The notes beneath the pieces were generated by a model, which saw only the letters and a program-made list of their open reading frames with translations, ran no database searches and was not told where the DNA came from. From contig NZ_JAHBZY010000011.1 of assembly GCF_019635155.1 (NCBI RefSeq), forward strand, positions 1 through 64,000: DNA of 64,000 nucleotides, written 5' to 3'. Made by a program: the position numbers and the translations under genes. This document shows, in pieces, positions 16,209 to 26,811 of the stretch. The first letter of the stretch is position 1, and each line of letters starts with the position of its first letter. This stretch comes from Nitrosomonas sp. GTDB lineage: Bacteria > Pseudomonadota > Gammaproteobacteria > Burkholderiales > Nitrosomonadaceae.

Positions 16209-18557
16209 ATGACGCATGATCATCATGAACCTGAGCAGCATGACGATGAACATCATTTGCGCCACACGCTTATGGCAATTGATCCTGTCTGCGGCATGCA
16301 TGTCGATACGTCTACAGCAAAATACCGCGCTGAACATGACGAGAAATCTTATTATTTCTGCTCGGCTCATTGCCACGGCAAATTCGTGGTAGAACCCAAT
16401 ACCTATTTAACCGGCAAATCCCCAACCGGGGAATCCCTGCCCGGCGCTATTTATACCTGCCCCATGCACCCGGAAATCCGGCAAACCGGGCCGGGAAGCT
16501 GTCCGATTTGCGGCATGGCATTAGAACCGACGGAAGTATCACTCAGTACCGGACCGAGTGCGGAACTCACGGACATGAGCCGCCGCTTCTGGATTGGCCT
16601 CATATTGACCGCGCCAGTCTTTATCCTGGAAATGGGAGGTCATCTGATCGGATTAGCGCATATAGTACCCCCCCAAACTTCCAATTGGCTGCAACTGTTG
16701 CTGGCAACACCAGTCGTCTGGTGGGCAGGATGGCCGTTCTTTGTACGCGGCTGGCAATCGATAACAAACCGCGCACTCAATATGTTCACACTCATTGCAA
16801 TGGGCACCGGTGTGGCGTGGGTCTATAGCATCGTCGCAACCGTTGTACCTGATCTCTTTCCCGATGCCTTCCGTAGCAGTGATGGATCGGTCGCAGTTTA
16901 TTTCGAGGCTGCGGCAGTCATCACCGTGCTAGTGTTATTGGGTCAAGTACTGGAATTACGCGCACGCGAACGCACTTCCGGTGCGATCAAAGCCTTGCTC
17001 AATTTGTCACCAACCACAGCCCGCCGTCTTGACGATGGCGATGTTGAAGAGGAAATCAACTTGGATCAGGTGGTCGTTGGCAATCGCCTGAGAGTCCGCC
17101 CCGGCGACCGCATACCTGTCGATGGCAAAGTGATCGAAGGTAGCTCCAATATTGATGAATCGATGGTGACAGGCGAATCCATGCCAGTTCGCAAGCAATC
17201 CGGAGATCAGGTGATTGGCGGCACCATCAATGGACAAGGCAGTTTTGTGATGCGCGCTGAGAAAGTTGGGCGTGACACCATGCTGGCACAAATCGTCCGT
17301 ATGGTATCGGAAGCACAACGATCACGCGCACCGATTCAGCGCTTGGTGGACATCGTTGCCAGCTGGTTTGTCCCGGCAGTCATTGTGACCGCTATCCTGG
17401 CTTATACCGCTTGGTCGATCTGGGGGCCTCCACCCGCCATGACCTATGCACTGATCGCTGCCGTCAGCGTACTGATCATTGCCTGTCCATGTGCACTGGG
17501 TCTGGCGACACCGATGTCGATCATGGTGGGGGTCGGACGTGGCGCGACCGCAGGTGTCTTGATCAAGAACGCCGAAGCATTGGAGCGAATGGAAAAGATC
17601 GATACGGTCGTGATTGACAAGACCGGTACGCTGACCGAAGGTAAACCTAGGGTCACGGCAATTCACACCGCAGGCAATATCGGTAAAAACAAGCTACTGC
17701 GCCTTGCGGCCAGTTTAGAACAGGGAAGCGAGCATCCTTTGGCTGCCGCTATCGTTACTGCAGCCAAGGAACGCTCAATTGTGCTGGCCAAGGCAACCAA
17801 CTTTGATTCGCCAGCTGGCAAAGGTGTACTCGGCAACGTCGATGACCAGAGGATTGTCCTGGGTAATAGCAAGTTTCTTGCAGAATTGAATATCGATACC
17901 CAAGTGTTGGAAGCGCAAGCAGATGAACTGCGTCAACATGGGGCAACTGTGATCTTCATGACAGTCGATGACGTGATTGCGGGCATTATCGCCATCGCCG
18001 ATCCGGTGAAGGAATCGACACCCGCTGCTATCGAAGCTTTGCACGCCGATGGCATCCGCATCGTCATGCTGACCGGGGACAACCGCACTACGGCTGAAGC
18101 GGTCGCCCGGCAGCTGGGTATCGACGAAGTGGAAGCGGAAGTGTTACCTGATCAAAAAGCGGCAATCGTCACGCAATTGCGCGAGCAAGGGCGAGTGGTC
18201 GCCATGGCGGGTGATGGTGTCAACGATGCTCCGGCTTTGGCCACCGCCGATGTTGGCATTGCCATGGGTACGGGCACCGATGTTGCCATTGAAAGCGCGG
18301 GGATAACCTTGCTGCGCGGCGATCTGCTGGGCATTGTCCGAGCACGGCGCCTATCCGAAGCAACCATGCGTAACATCCGCCAGAATTTGTTCTTCGCCTT
18401 TATCTACAATACAGCGGGCATACCGATCGCAGCCGGAGTGCTGTATCCTTTCTTTGGTATCTTGCTGTCCCCGATTTTTGCTGCGGCAGCGATGTCGCTA
18501 TCTTCGGTTAGCGTGATCGTCAATGCATTGCGGCTACGCTTAACTAAGCTGGAGTAA
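16209..18557 (+). CDS. copA: Copper-translocating P1B-type ATPase
   Basis: A 782-aa inner-membrane metal pump. The His-rich N terminus ([13 protein letters not shown]) is followed by a YHS-type domain (DPVCGMHV...YYFCSAHC) and a heavy-metal-binding domain (YTCPMHPEI...[10 protein letters not shown]) in place of the usual CxxC HMA domains. The transmembrane metal site is [11 protein letters not shown], the phosphorylation motif [11 protein letters not shown], the SEHPLA motif follows, and the hinge is [10 protein letters not shown]. The CPC motif and domains fit Cu(I)/Ag(I) export. I chose the ATG at 16209, since the longer frame from TTG 16110 adds only unconserved residues. No CueR-type promoter was recognised. 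Ammonia oxidisers depend on copper enzymes, so copper balance would be a natural role. Confidence 0.92.
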   Translation: MTHDHHEPEQHDDEHHLRHTLMAIDPVCGMHVDTSTAKYRAEHDEKSYYFCSAHCHGKFVVEPNTYLTGKSPTGESLPGAIYTCPMHPEIRQTGPGSCPICGMALEPTEVSLSTGPSAELTDMSRRFWIGLILTAPVFILEMGGHLIGLAHIVPPQTSNWLQLLLATPVVWWAGWPFFVRGWQSITNRALNMFTLIAMGTGVAWVYSIVATVVPDLFPDAFRSSDGSVAVYFEAAAVITVLVLLGQVLELRARERTSGAIKALLNLSPTTARRLDDGDVEEEINLDQVVVGNRLRVRPGDRIPVDGKVIEGSSNIDESMVTGESMPVRKQSGDQVIGGTINGQGSFVMRAEKVGRDTMLAQIVRMVSEAQRSRAPIQRLVDIVASWFVPAVIVTAILAYTAWSIWGPPPAMTYALIAAVSVLIIACPCALGLATPMSIMVGVGRGATAGVLIKNAEALERMEKIDTVVIDKTGTLTEGKPRVTAIHTAGNIGKNKLLRLAASLEQGSEHPLAAAIVTAAKERSIVLAKATNFDSPAGKGVLGNVDDQRIVLGNSKFLAELNIDTQVLEAQADELRQHGATVIFMTVDDVIAGIIAIADPVKESTPAAIEALHADGIRIVMLTGDNRTTAEAVARQLGIDEVEAEVLPDQKAAIVTQLREQGRVVAMAGDGVNDAPALATADVGIAMGTGTDVAIESAGITLLRGDLLGIVRARRLSEATMRNIRQNLFFAFIYNTAGIPIAAGVLYPFFGILLSPIFAAAAMSLSSVSVIVNALRLRLTKLE

Positions 18558-18675
18558 GCATGGAAAGTATAAGAACAACATTTCTGAATTTTTAATTTTA
18601 TATATTATATAAAGCGAGTACTATCTAATTCTGGCAAAGTTTGAGTTCACAACCCCAACAGTCAGGAGGTGTGTC

Positions 18676-19278
18676 ATGGCAAAAATTCTTGTCTTGTATT
18701 ACAGCATGTATGGTCATATCGAAATTATGGCCAATGCGGTGGCTGAAGGTGTACGCAGTGTCGAGAATACCGAGGTTATCGTTAAACGCGTTCCCGAACT
18801 CATGTCGGAAGAAGTGGCACGAAGGGTCGGTGCAAAAATTGATCAGGCAGCACCCATTGCAGCGGTGGATGAATTGCCAAACTATGATGCCATCATCTTT
18901 GGCACGCCAACACGTTTCGGCAACATGTGCGCGCAAATGCGCAATTTCCTGGATCAGACTGGCCGCTTATGGCTAAGCGGAGGCCTGATTGGTAAAGTAG
19001 GCAGCGTGTTCACGTCGACCGGTACTCAGCATGGCGGACAGGAAACCACGATTACATCGTTCCATACCACCTTGCTGCATCACGGCATGATCATTGTGGG
19101 CGTTCCCTATTCCTGTCAGGAAATCATGAACATGAGTGAAATTACCGGCGGTTCGCCCTATGGGGCAAGTACGCTGGCTGGTGGTGATGGCAAACGCCTT
19201 CCGTCAGACAATGAAATAAGAATTGCGCGTTTTCAAGGTGCTCATGTCGCGCAAATAGCTAACAAACTTGCCCGATGA
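18676..19278 (+). CDS. wrbA: NAD(P)H:quinone oxidoreductase, WrbA type
   Basis: A 200-aa flavodoxin-fold enzyme that reduces quinones by two electrons with FMN. The phosphate-binding loop is YYSMYGHIE (about residues 8-16), and [19 protein letters not shown] and [10 protein letters not shown] are typical WrbA segments. The ribosome site CAGGAGGT is strong. It leads a same-strand run of seven genes for phenolic oxidation; detoxifying quinones formed from phenols would fit. The assignment to the WrbA family is firm. Confidence 0.92.
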   Translation: MAKILVLYYSMYGHIEIMANAVAEGVRSVENTEVIVKRVPELMSEEVARRVGAKIDQAAPIAAVDELPNYDAIIFGTPTRFGNMCAQMRNFLDQTGRLWLSGGLIGKVGSVFTSTGTQHGGQETTITSFHTTLLHHGMIIVGVPYSCQEIMNMSEITGGSPYGASTLAGGDGKRLPSDNEIRIARFQGAHVAQIANKLAR

Positions 19279-19331
19279 CGGGAGGTTTTGAGAAAGATAA
19301 TTTCCGCACTTTCCGCTAGCAGGAATTATTA

Positions 19332-20150
19332 ATGACGAACCAAGTATCACAAGCCCTTTCGCCTGTTTTGTATTTACCGCACGGTGGCGGACCGTTACCT
19401 ATTCTTGGTGACAAAGGGCATGAAGAAATGGTTTCTTTTCTGAAAGAAATCGCAACTGCGCTGGGCGAACCATCCACAATCTTAGTCATCAGCGCTCACT
19501 GGGAAGAGGAACAAGCAACGATAACCAGTAATAGCTACCCCGGAATAATCTATGATTATTATGGATTTTCTGCTGAGGCCTACAAAATTCAATATGCAGC
19601 ACCTGGCAATCCCAAGTTGGCTAATGAAATTTACGCACTGTTAACAGCGAACGGAATACAGGCAAGACTTGATGAGCAACGAGGCTTTGATCATGGATTG
19701 TTTGTGCCGCTCAAGTTGATGTATCCGCAAGCCCAGATTCCTTGCATCCAGTTATCATTGCTGAAAAACTTAAATCCTCGATTGCATATTGCGCTTGGGA
19801 AAGCGATTGCGTCTTTACGTGAGAAAAATATTCTGATTATTGGTTCAGGTATGTCATTTCATAATTTGAAAACATTTTTCTCAAACGATATCGATAGCAG
19901 CAAAGAGAATGATGCGTTTGATGAATGGTTGATTGAAACATGCGCCAATCCAGCCATTTCAACTGAAGAGCGCGAAAAACGATTGATCGAATGGGAAAAA
20001 GCGCCGTTTGCCCGGTTTTGTCATCCGCGAGAAGAGCATTTGTTGCCATTGCATGTTTGTTATGGCATCGCTTGCGCCGGTTCTCCCATAGCCAAGACTG
20101 TATTTAATGGGCGGATTATGGGAAAGAAAGTGACGAGTTTTCTGTGGTAG
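19332..20150 (+). CDS. DODA-type (class III) extradiol aromatic ring-opening dioxygenase
   Basis: A 272-aa member of the LigB/DODA superfamily (YgiD-like). Metal-binding candidates are visible: YLPHGGGPLPIL near the N terminus, VISAHWEEEQ, RGFDHGLFVPL and GSGMSFHNLKTF. These enzymes use Fe(II) or Zn(II) and open catechol rings or DOPA-like substrates. It lies 53 bases after wrbA and in the same direction as the phenol-oxidising genes. The true substrate is unknown; a catechol from a phenolic side path is a reasonable inference. Confidence 0.88.
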   Translation: MTNQVSQALSPVLYLPHGGGPLPILGDKGHEEMVSFLKEIATALGEPSTILVISAHWEEEQATITSNSYPGIIYDYYGFSAEAYKIQYAAPGNPKLANEIYALLTANGIQARLDEQRGFDHGLFVPLKLMYPQAQIPCIQLSLLKNLNPRLHIALGKAIASLREKNILIIGSGMSFHNLKTFFSNDIDSSKENDAFDEWLIETCANPAISTEEREKRLIEWEKAPFARFCHPREEHLLPLHVCYGIACAGSPIAKTVFNGRIMGKKVTSFLW

Positions 20151-20175
20151 CAGGATCATGGAATGGAGAATCCGT

Positions 20176-20505
20176 ATGAAAAAGACAAAATTGGAAAATT
20201 GGGTATCCGGTTGCATATTTGCAATCTTTTTAACGATAAGCAACGCATGGTCAGCGCAGGATGAGAAAAACAGCCAAGGATTTGCGTGGAAGGATGGCGC
20301 AGAAATTTACGCCAAGATTTGCGCTTATTGTCATGAAGCCCATGTCGGTCCGCAAATTCGCAATCGGGAATTGCCGTCAGAGTATATCCGTCGCGTCGTT
20401 CGCAACGGAAATCGGGCCATGCCCGCCTTTCGCCCCTCAGAAGTCGACGATGAATCATTAATCAAACTGGCAGATTTCATTTCAAAAAAAGAAGCTCAAC
20501 ATTAA
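20176..20505 (+). CDS. Periplasmic monohaem cytochrome c, electron acceptor of the flavoprotein
   Basis: A 109-aa protein with a Sec signal peptide (NWVSGCIFAIFLTISNAWSA) and the haem motif CAYCH (about residues 47-51). A distal Met ligand candidate is in RAMPAFRPSEV, followed by a C-terminal helix. I chose the ATG at 20176 because GGAGAA lies six bases upstream; an ATG at 20158 is in frame. Position and size match the cytochrome subunit of 4-cresol dehydrogenase (PchC-like), which takes electrons from the flavoprotein encoded two genes downstream. The homology to PchC itself is inferred. Confidence 0.8.
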   Translation: MKKTKLENWVSGCIFAIFLTISNAWSAQDEKNSQGFAWKDGAEIYAKICAYCHEAHVGPQIRNRELPSEYIRRVVRNGNRAMPAFRPSEVDDESLIKLADFISKKEAQH

Positions 20506-20519
20506 GGAGGGCACAATCC

Positions 20520-21434
20520 ATGGATGAAACTCGTCGTAACCTCATCAAGGGCATGCTCACCGGCGGAACGTTGTTGGTTTTGGGGATTCCCGGCATTGTA
20601 CAGGCAGCTTCCAGCAGCGCGGTGTTTTCCGGCATAACACGGGATTGCCATTTACTGCTGGGCAGCACCCCTATTGGCGAAGCATTTGCAACCGGTGCGC
20701 GTGCAGCTTGCGCTTACTATGGTCATGGCGCTCAAGACTCATTAGTCACATCCCAACTCGGGGAAACGTTGTTGGTTGATCCTCAATACACTGCCAACCT
20801 TTTGGCACAATCGAAGTACATGCGCTGGATTGCCGTCATGGATTACGCTCATGCAGCCATTTTCACTGAACTTGTACGCAATGCTAACGGGCGCTTGCTG
20901 GCCTTGGGTTCGCATGTATCGGCATCAAATACTGATGCTGCGCTATCGCTGCGGCATAGGTGGACAACGGCATCGCCAGCATACAGTGCAGGCGGCTTGC
21001 TGGCATCCATGCTGGTTCAAAACAAGCGCAGTTTTTCGATTAGAGAAAATTTTCTGATGGCATCCTCTCATGAAACTGGATTGATGAATGCCTTGTTACC
21101 GCAATTTTCTTCATATGGTTTGGCTAATCAATCTGCAACCCATTTACATTGCGCTGGCATAACTCTGCCAGAAGCCAGTCAATTAGCTGGCTGGGAAACA
21201 TCAACAAGCTGGGATTCTTTAGCAACTCGACCGGCTGCTTCTTTTATTGAACACCTGCCGCTTGGGAATTGGATCGAAACTACGGGTTACGCGGTGGTGG
21301 CAGCTGCGTTAGGGATGGGAATACACCAAGAAGCCTGTGCCCAGCGTGCCTTCGTGCACCGGCCGGGTAACCGCAATCTGGATCATGATGGATTGGCGGG
21401 ACAACAGTTCGTTTCATTTGTCATCGACGTGTAG
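20520..21434 (+). CDS. Hypothetical protein with Tat-like signal in the aromatic operon
   Basis: A 304-aa protein starting MDETRRNLIKGMLTGG, a twin-arginine-like signal followed by a hydrophobic stretch ending IPGIVQAA. The mature part has no motif I recognise; it contains scattered Cys and His residues (DCHLLLG, HLHCAG, HQEACAQ). It starts 14 bases after the cytochrome gene and ends 11 bases before the flavoprotein gene, so it is part of the operon. An accessory role in the periplasm, such as maturation of the flavoprotein or cytochrome, is only a guess. Confidence 0.7.
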   Translation: MDETRRNLIKGMLTGGTLLVLGIPGIVQAASSSAVFSGITRDCHLLLGSTPIGEAFATGARAACAYYGHGAQDSLVTSQLGETLLVDPQYTANLLAQSKYMRWIAVMDYAHAAIFTELVRNANGRLLALGSHVSASNTDAALSLRHRWTTASPAYSAGGLLASMLVQNKRSFSIRENFLMASSHETGLMNALLPQFSSYGLANQSATHLHCAGITLPEASQLAGWETSTSWDSLATRPAASFIEHLPLGNWIETTGYAVVAAALGMGIHQEACAQRAFVHRPGNRNLDHDGLAGQQFVSFVIDV

Positions 21435-21445
21435 GAGAAAACAGC

Positions 21446-22990
21446 ATGACCAGTCAATATATCGCATTGCCCAAAGGTGTCTCAGAAAAAGATTTCGATG
21501 CGGCCATACGTGATTTTCGAAAGATATTGGGTGACGCTTCCGTTCTCACTAGCGCGGAACAACTTGCACCGTACATCAAGACGATGATGCCGGTTCCCGA
21601 TGCCGACCATACCCCATCCGCTGCGCTATTGGCCACAACCGTCGAACAAATCCAGAAAATCGTTGCGGTTTGCAATCAATACAAAGTACCGATATGGATG
21701 ATTTCCACCGGAAAGAATCTGGGCTACGGCTCGGCAGCCCCGGCAGAGCGTGGTCAGGTGGTACTTGATCTCAAACGCATGAATCGCATTCTCGAAGTAG
21801 ACAAGGATCTAGCTTTTGCCTTGGTCGAACCGGGCGTGACCTATCAGCAGCTCTACGATTACATCAAGGAACATAAGCTGGGCCTATGGTTATCCATGCC
21901 CGCACCTTCAGCCATTGCCGGGCCGGTGGGCAATACGTTGGATCGCGGTGTCGGCTATACGCCCTACGGTGAACACTTCCTGTTCGCTTGTGGCATGGAA
22001 GTCGTGCTGGCGAATGGAGAAGTACTGCGTACCGGCATGGGCTCAATGCCCAATTCCAACACCTGGCAGGTATTCAAATGGGGCTATGGCCCTTATCTGG
22101 ACGGCATTTTTACGCAATCCAACTATGGCATCGTCACCAAATTCGGTTTCTGGTTGATGCCTGAACCACCGGCATTCAAGCCATTTGTCATTCAATACCA
22201 ACACGAAGAAGACATCGTGGAAATCGTAGAAACGATCCGGCCATTGCGTATCAGCGGAGTCATTCCCAATGCTGTGGTTATCGCCCATGCGCTCTATGAG
22301 GCACCCGTAAAAGCCAAACGTAGTGATTATGTTTCCGGGCCTGGTTCAATCCCGGATGAAGCAGTTTATCGGATCATGAAAGATCACAAACTGGGAATCT
22401 GGAACGTGTATGCGGCGCTCTATGGTACACAGGAACAGATTGATGTGAACTGGAAGATCGTGACACAAGCATTCGGTCAATCCGGAAAAGCAAAAATCCT
22501 GACAGAGCAGGAAGCAGCCGATGATCCTGCATTTGCTTACCGCGCCAAGCTCATGCGTGGAGAAATGACGTTGACGGAATTTTCGTTATACAACTGGCGC
22601 GGAGGTGGCGGGTCGATGTGGTTCGCACCGGTCTCGCAAGCGCGCGGCAGCGAAACTCTCAAACAAATGGCACTGACCAAGCAGATTCTTGCGAAATACG
22701 GATTGGATTATTCCGGTGAATTCATCGTCGGCATGCGCGATATGCATCATATCGTCGATGTACTGTACGACAAGACCGATCCCGAACAGACGAAAGCAGC
22801 CTATCAATGTTTCGATGAATTACTGACCGAATTCTCCGCGCGAGGGTATGGAACATATCGCGTCAATACGGCATTCATGGATAAAGTCGCCGAAACCTAT
22901 GGCCCGGTGCAACGGAAAGTACATAAAACACTGAAAAAGGCACTGGACCCAAATGGCATCATTGCGCCGGGAAAATCAGGCATTCGATAG
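21446..22990 (+). CDS. VAO/4-cresol dehydrogenase family FAD-dependent hydroxylating enzyme
   Basis: A 514-aa flavoprotein of the vanillyl-alcohol oxidase/4-cresol dehydrogenase family. The PP-loop region is WMISTGKNLGYGSAAP; GPVGNTLDRGVGYTPYGEH and LYNWRGGGGSMWFAPVS are family signatures; DPNGIIAPGKSGI ends the FAD domain. These enzymes oxidise para-substituted phenols by a quinone-methide intermediate, with water adding to the benzylic carbon. A cytochrome c gene nearby argues for a dehydrogenase (electrons to cytochrome) rather than an oxidase. Likely substrates are 4-cresol or 4-hydroxybenzyl/vanillyl alcohols. The residue that binds FAD covalently cannot be assigned by eye. Confidence 0.9.
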   Translation: MTSQYIALPKGVSEKDFDAAIRDFRKILGDASVLTSAEQLAPYIKTMMPVPDADHTPSAALLATTVEQIQKIVAVCNQYKVPIWMISTGKNLGYGSAAPAERGQVVLDLKRMNRILEVDKDLAFALVEPGVTYQQLYDYIKEHKLGLWLSMPAPSAIAGPVGNTLDRGVGYTPYGEHFLFACGMEVVLANGEVLRTGMGSMPNSNTWQVFKWGYGPYLDGIFTQSNYGIVTKFGFWLMPEPPAFKPFVIQYQHEEDIVEIVETIRPLRISGVIPNAVVIAHALYEAPVKAKRSDYVSGPGSIPDEAVYRIMKDHKLGIWNVYAALYGTQEQIDVNWKIVTQAFGQSGKAKILTEQEAADDPAFAYRAKLMRGEMTLTEFSLYNWRGGGGSMWFAPVSQARGSETLKQMALTKQILAKYGLDYSGEFIVGMRDMHHIVDVLYDKTDPEQTKAAYQCFDELLTEFSARGYGTYRVNTAFMDKVAETYGPVQRKVHKTLKKALDPNGIIAPGKSGIR

Positions 22991-23040
22991 TTTCATCTTG
23001 ACTTTGAGCAGAAAATAACGATCCCAAAGCGGAGGTACCC

Positions 23041-24153
23041 GTGAAAAAAATCAAGGCAGCCGTCGTCCGCCGGAAAGGCGGGCCTTTTCAGATTGAAGAC
23101 CTGATGCAGGATGATCCGCGATCCGATGAAGTGCGCGTCCGCATCGTAGCGACGGGAATGTGTCATACCGATATGGTTGCGCGCGATCAGCTCTACGAAG
23201 TGCCTCTGCCAGTGGTATTAGGGCATGAAGGCTCGGGAGTGGTCGAACAGATTGGTAGCCATGTGAAGAAAGTCGCAGTTGGCGACCATGTGGTGCTGAC
23301 CTATATGTGGTGCGGCCACTGCAAGCCCTGCCTGCGCAGTGATTTGACCTATTGCGAGCAATTTTATGCGCTGAATTTCAATGGTGCGCGCGAAGACGGC
23401 AGCACGTCAACCCTTACAACAGGCAACACACCAGAACCGATCCACGATCATTTCTTTGGGCAATCGTCGTTTGGCACCTTTGCGCTGGTGCATGAGCGCA
23501 ACGTCATCAAAGTTCCCAAAGATGCACCCTTGGAGCTTCTTGGCCCACTAGGTTGCGGCATCCAGACCGGTGCCGGAGCTGTCATGAACGCACTCAAAGT
23601 TAATCCGGGTAGCACTTTTGCAGCTTTTGGCGGCGGCGCAGTAGGACTCAGTGCCGTGATGGCGGCACGTGCTGCCGGTGCTACGACCATCATCTCGGCC
23701 GATGTGGTTCCTTCACGCTTGGTCTTGGCGATGGAACTCGGGGCAACCCATACCATCAACAGCCGGGAAACCGACCCGGTCGAAGCGGTTCACAAAATAA
23801 CGAATGGTGGCGCTGATTTCACGCTGGAATCGAGCGGACGTCCTGCGGTATTGCGTCAAGCCATTGATGCATTGGCTATCCGGGGAATATGCGGCATTGT
23901 CGGTGCACCTGCCTTGGGTACCGAAGCGAGCTTCGATGTGAACGGGGTGATGACGGCAGGAAAACGGATTATCGGAATCATCGAAGGCGATAGCAAACCC
24001 GATCTTTTTATTCCAGCACTGGTTGAGCTTTATCAGCAGGGAAGATTTCCTTTTGACAAGCTGGTGAAGTTCTATTCCCTCGATCAAATCAATCAGGCCG
24101 CTGTAGATAGTGAGAAGGGCATCACGATTAAACCGATTATCCGGCTGCAGTAA
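23041..24153 (+). CDS. Zinc-dependent aryl-alcohol dehydrogenase
   Basis: A 370-aa medium-chain dehydrogenase. The catalytic zinc ligand is in TGMCHTDM, the second site is [13 protein letters not shown], and the structural zinc cysteines run [15 protein letters not shown]. The Rossmann motif is [10 protein letters not shown]. The sequence resembles benzyl-alcohol dehydrogenases such as XylB. Here it would convert 4-hydroxybenzyl alcohol to the aldehyde. The GTG at 23041 follows GCGGAGG. It is the fifth gene after wrbA. Confidence 0.9.
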   Translation: MKKIKAAVVRRKGGPFQIEDLMQDDPRSDEVRVRIVATGMCHTDMVARDQLYEVPLPVVLGHEGSGVVEQIGSHVKKVAVGDHVVLTYMWCGHCKPCLRSDLTYCEQFYALNFNGAREDGSTSTLTTGNTPEPIHDHFFGQSSFGTFALVHERNVIKVPKDAPLELLGPLGCGIQTGAGAVMNALKVNPGSTFAAFGGGAVGLSAVMAARAAGATTIISADVVPSRLVLAMELGATHTINSRETDPVEAVHKITNGGADFTLESSGRPAVLRQAIDALAIRGICGIVGAPALGTEASFDVNGVMTAGKRIIGIIEGDSKPDLFIPALVELYQQGRFPFDKLVKFYSLDQINQAAVDSEKGITIKPIIRLQ

Positions 24154-24216
24154 CGTTTACCAACGTTCCTCCAAGTAACTTCAACTGGATTTTGGTAAAA
24201 CAAACAGGAAGAGTGC

Positions 24217-25722
24217 ATGATGGAAAATAAAAAAGAATCTCCACCGCCTTATTCAAATTTCGATCAATTATTGATCAATGGTCAATGGCGTCATGGCAAG
24301 GGAGCAAAGGTTCTAAGTGACTTGAATCCTTATAATGGCACTGTTCTTGCCGAAATTCCACATGCCAATCGCGATGACATGGATGAAGCCTATCATGGTG
24401 CCGCCAAAGCGCAGCACGAATGGGCGGCATTATTACCGGGCGAGCGCGCGGCCATCATGCGCCGCGCAGCGCAGATCATGGAAGCGCGCCGTGAAGAAAT
24501 CGTATCGTGGATCATTCATGAGTCCGGCGGCACGCGTATTAAAGCCAACCTGGAATGGAACGCCGTGCATGGCGTGCTGCTCGAGGCAACCACGCTGCCT
24601 TATCTGGTGGAAGGCCGGATTCTTCCGGCGGATATCCCCGGCAAGGAAAGCCGCATGTACCGTAAACCCGTCGGCGTTGTCGGTGTGATCAGTCCTTGGA
24701 ATTGGCCATTCCAGCTCACCGCTCGTTCCGCAGCGCCCGCGCTTTCGGTCGGTAACGCTGTCGTGGTCAAGCCAGCGAGCGATACCCCCATAACGGGCGG
24801 ATTGCTGTTTGCAAAAATCCTTGAAGAAGCGGGGTTACCCCCAGGTGTGCTCAGCGTTATCGTGGGTGCAGGCAGCGAAATTGGCGATGCCTTTGTTACC
24901 CACCCTATTCCTCGCGTCATATCGTTTACCGGTTCAACACCGGTTGGCCGCAATATTGCCAGACTGGCTGCCGAAGGGCCAATGCTAAAACGGCTTGAAT
25001 TGGAGCTGGGCGGGAATGGCCCGTTCGTGGTATTGAATGATGCCGATCTGGAACAAGCAGTAGAGGCTGCCGTATTCGGTAAATTTCTGCACCAGGGCCA
25101 AACTTGCATGAGCGTTAATCGCTTTATTATTGATGACCGGATTCACGATGAGTTTGTGGAGCGCTTTGCCGATCGGGTGCGCCAACTGAAAGCAGGTGAT
25201 CCGGATGCACCTGATACGATGATCGGCCCTATCATCAACAAATCCCAATTAAATGGCTTGCAACAACGAATTCGAGACGCCGTTTCAGCGGGTGCGCATC
25301 AAATGGTCGGTGGTGAAGCGCAAGGCCTAGTACTTCCACCTCATGTATTTTCTCAAGTAACCAATCAAATGCCAGTGGCACAGACGGAATCGTTTGGCCC
25401 CATTGCACCGATTTTGCGTGCACGCAACGAAGCCGATGCATTGAATATCGCTAACGACACCGACCTTGGGTTGGCTGCCGCTGTGTTTACGCAAGATGTG
25501 GAGCGCGGCCTCCGTTTTGCACAGCAACTCGAATCAGGCATGGCGCATATCAATGACCAGCCGGTTAATGATTTACCTTACAATCCATTCGGTGGCGAAA
25601 AGAATTCAGGAGTTGGCCGCTTCAATGGCGCTTGGGCCGTGGCGGCATTCACGACTGATCAATGGATCAGTATTCAACACAGACCGCGTCACTACCCTTT
25701 TGACGCGAAAGTCATTAAATGA
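24217..25722 (+). CDS. Aryl-aldehyde dehydrogenase (benzaldehyde dehydrogenase type)
   Basis: A 501-aa NAD(P)-dependent aldehyde dehydrogenase. Motifs: [10 protein letters not shown] (catalytic Asn), FTGSTPVGR (NAD binding), LELGGNGPF (general base Glu) and [11 protein letters not shown] (nucleophile Cys), with [12 protein letters not shown] near the end. It should oxidise 4-hydroxybenzaldehyde or vanillin to the acid, closing the p-cresol-to-4-hydroxybenzoate route begun by the flavoprotein. It is the last gene of the operon; no clear terminator follows. Confidence 0.9.
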   Translation: MMENKKESPPPYSNFDQLLINGQWRHGKGAKVLSDLNPYNGTVLAEIPHANRDDMDEAYHGAAKAQHEWAALLPGERAAIMRRAAQIMEARREEIVSWIIHESGGTRIKANLEWNAVHGVLLEATTLPYLVEGRILPADIPGKESRMYRKPVGVVGVISPWNWPFQLTARSAAPALSVGNAVVVKPASDTPITGGLLFAKILEEAGLPPGVLSVIVGAGSEIGDAFVTHPIPRVISFTGSTPVGRNIARLAAEGPMLKRLELELGGNGPFVVLNDADLEQAVEAAVFGKFLHQGQTCMSVNRFIIDDRIHDEFVERFADRVRQLKAGDPDAPDTMIGPIINKSQLNGLQQRIRDAVSAGAHQMVGGEAQGLVLPPHVFSQVTNQMPVAQTESFGPIAPILRARNEADALNIANDTDLGLAAAVFTQDVERGLRFAQQLESGMAHINDQPVNDLPYNPFGGEKNSGVGRFNGAWAVAAFTTDQWISIQHRPRHYPFDAKVIK

Positions 25723-25806
25723 TTTTGTGAGAAACAAGTACGATAGTTAGGTAGCAGAAAGATAGAAACCATCTTCCAGATATTTTATAAATTCGCTTAA
25801 CTTTAA

Positions 25807-26709
25807 TTAAGCAGGTTGATCAACGAATTTATTCATCAATTCAATAATATGCTCGGATTCCATCATTCCCCGCATTGGGTGCTCATCCTCAGTCAGAATA
25901 GCTTCCTTTAATTTTTTCAAGTCAGCGGAGCTGGTATCTATCTTCAACAAAATGTAGTAGATCAATTCATATCTGATTTGATTCAGGTTATTCATGATAA
26001 ACGAAAGCCCATCACGCTGTACACAGGCAATCATGGCTCGCCGTTGTAGCCACAAATCCTTGCCCCACATATCAGGCACGTCTTCCAGGTTTGTTAATGC
26101 AATTTTCTGGATAATTTCAGAATTGCCGTGATGGTGGATGATAAATGACAGGGCAAAGGATATCGCAGGATATAACGCATCGAATCTATTCCATTCAGCG
26201 AGGGTGGTATTGTCAATGGGATCCATGATTCCAGTTTGTTCCATCCTCTGAAGTGGCTCACTTTTTTCTTTACCGATACCAAGCAGCCACCAGTCGTGAT
26301 AGAAATTCAACAAATCCAGGGCATTTTTGAAAATGCGTTCTTTATCCGTAATGAACTGATTCCAGCAGGCTTCATCGCTTAACAGGTTTATATCACTGAG
26401 TTCCGCTTTCAATATTTCGCTGGAACTGGCTTGTCTTCTGTTGAGATAGGCTTGAATGGCTTCCTGTCCAAATCTGTCTTGCAGGGTATCGAATAATTCA
26501 ACATCAAAGCCGTGGGCAAAATAATGGTCATATAATCGGCAGAATGCCAGATCAATCAGTGGCTCCGGATTGTTGGGATCTTCCAGTTGTTGAATTTCAG
26601 TTTTAATATCCTCCGATTCCTGGAGATAGCTAAACCGGTAACCTTTAGTACCTCTATGGCCAGTTTCCACAACATGCAATATGATGCATTCGTAACAATA
26701 TCCACACAT
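25807..26709 (-). CDS. Hypothetical protein with N-terminal CxxCxxC cluster
   Basis: A 300-aa acidic, helix-rich protein beginning MCGYCYECIILHVVETGH, a CxxCxxC plus His arrangement that could bind a metal. The rest has no domain I recognise. The ATG at 26709 follows AAAGGTGG with good spacing; a GTG at 26718 is also in frame. It converges with the aromatic operon end and lies 103 bases from the integrase stop, so it is probably cargo of that integrase's element. Confidence 0.6.
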   Translation of the reverse strand: MCGYCYECIILHVVETGHRGTKGYRFSYLQESEDIKTEIQQLEDPNNPEPLIDLAFCRLYDHYFAHGFDVELFDTLQDRFGQEAIQAYLNRRQASSSEILKAELSDINLLSDEACWNQFITDKERIFKNALDLLNFYHDWWLLGIGKEKSEPLQRMEQTGIMDPIDNTTLAEWNRFDALYPAISFALSFIIHHHGNSEIIQKIALTNLEDVPDMWGKDLWLQRRAMIACVQRDGLSFIMNNLNQIRYELIYYILLKIDTSSADLKKLKEAILTEDEHPMRGMMESEHIIELMNKFVDQPA

Positions 26710-26811
26710 ATCAGCCACCTTTGTATTTTAAGTTTTAGAAAAAACAACGTTCTTTCTAAAATTAGTGGAATCGGGATTGAGCATTGATAATTACTGGCTT
26801 TGGGTTATTGA

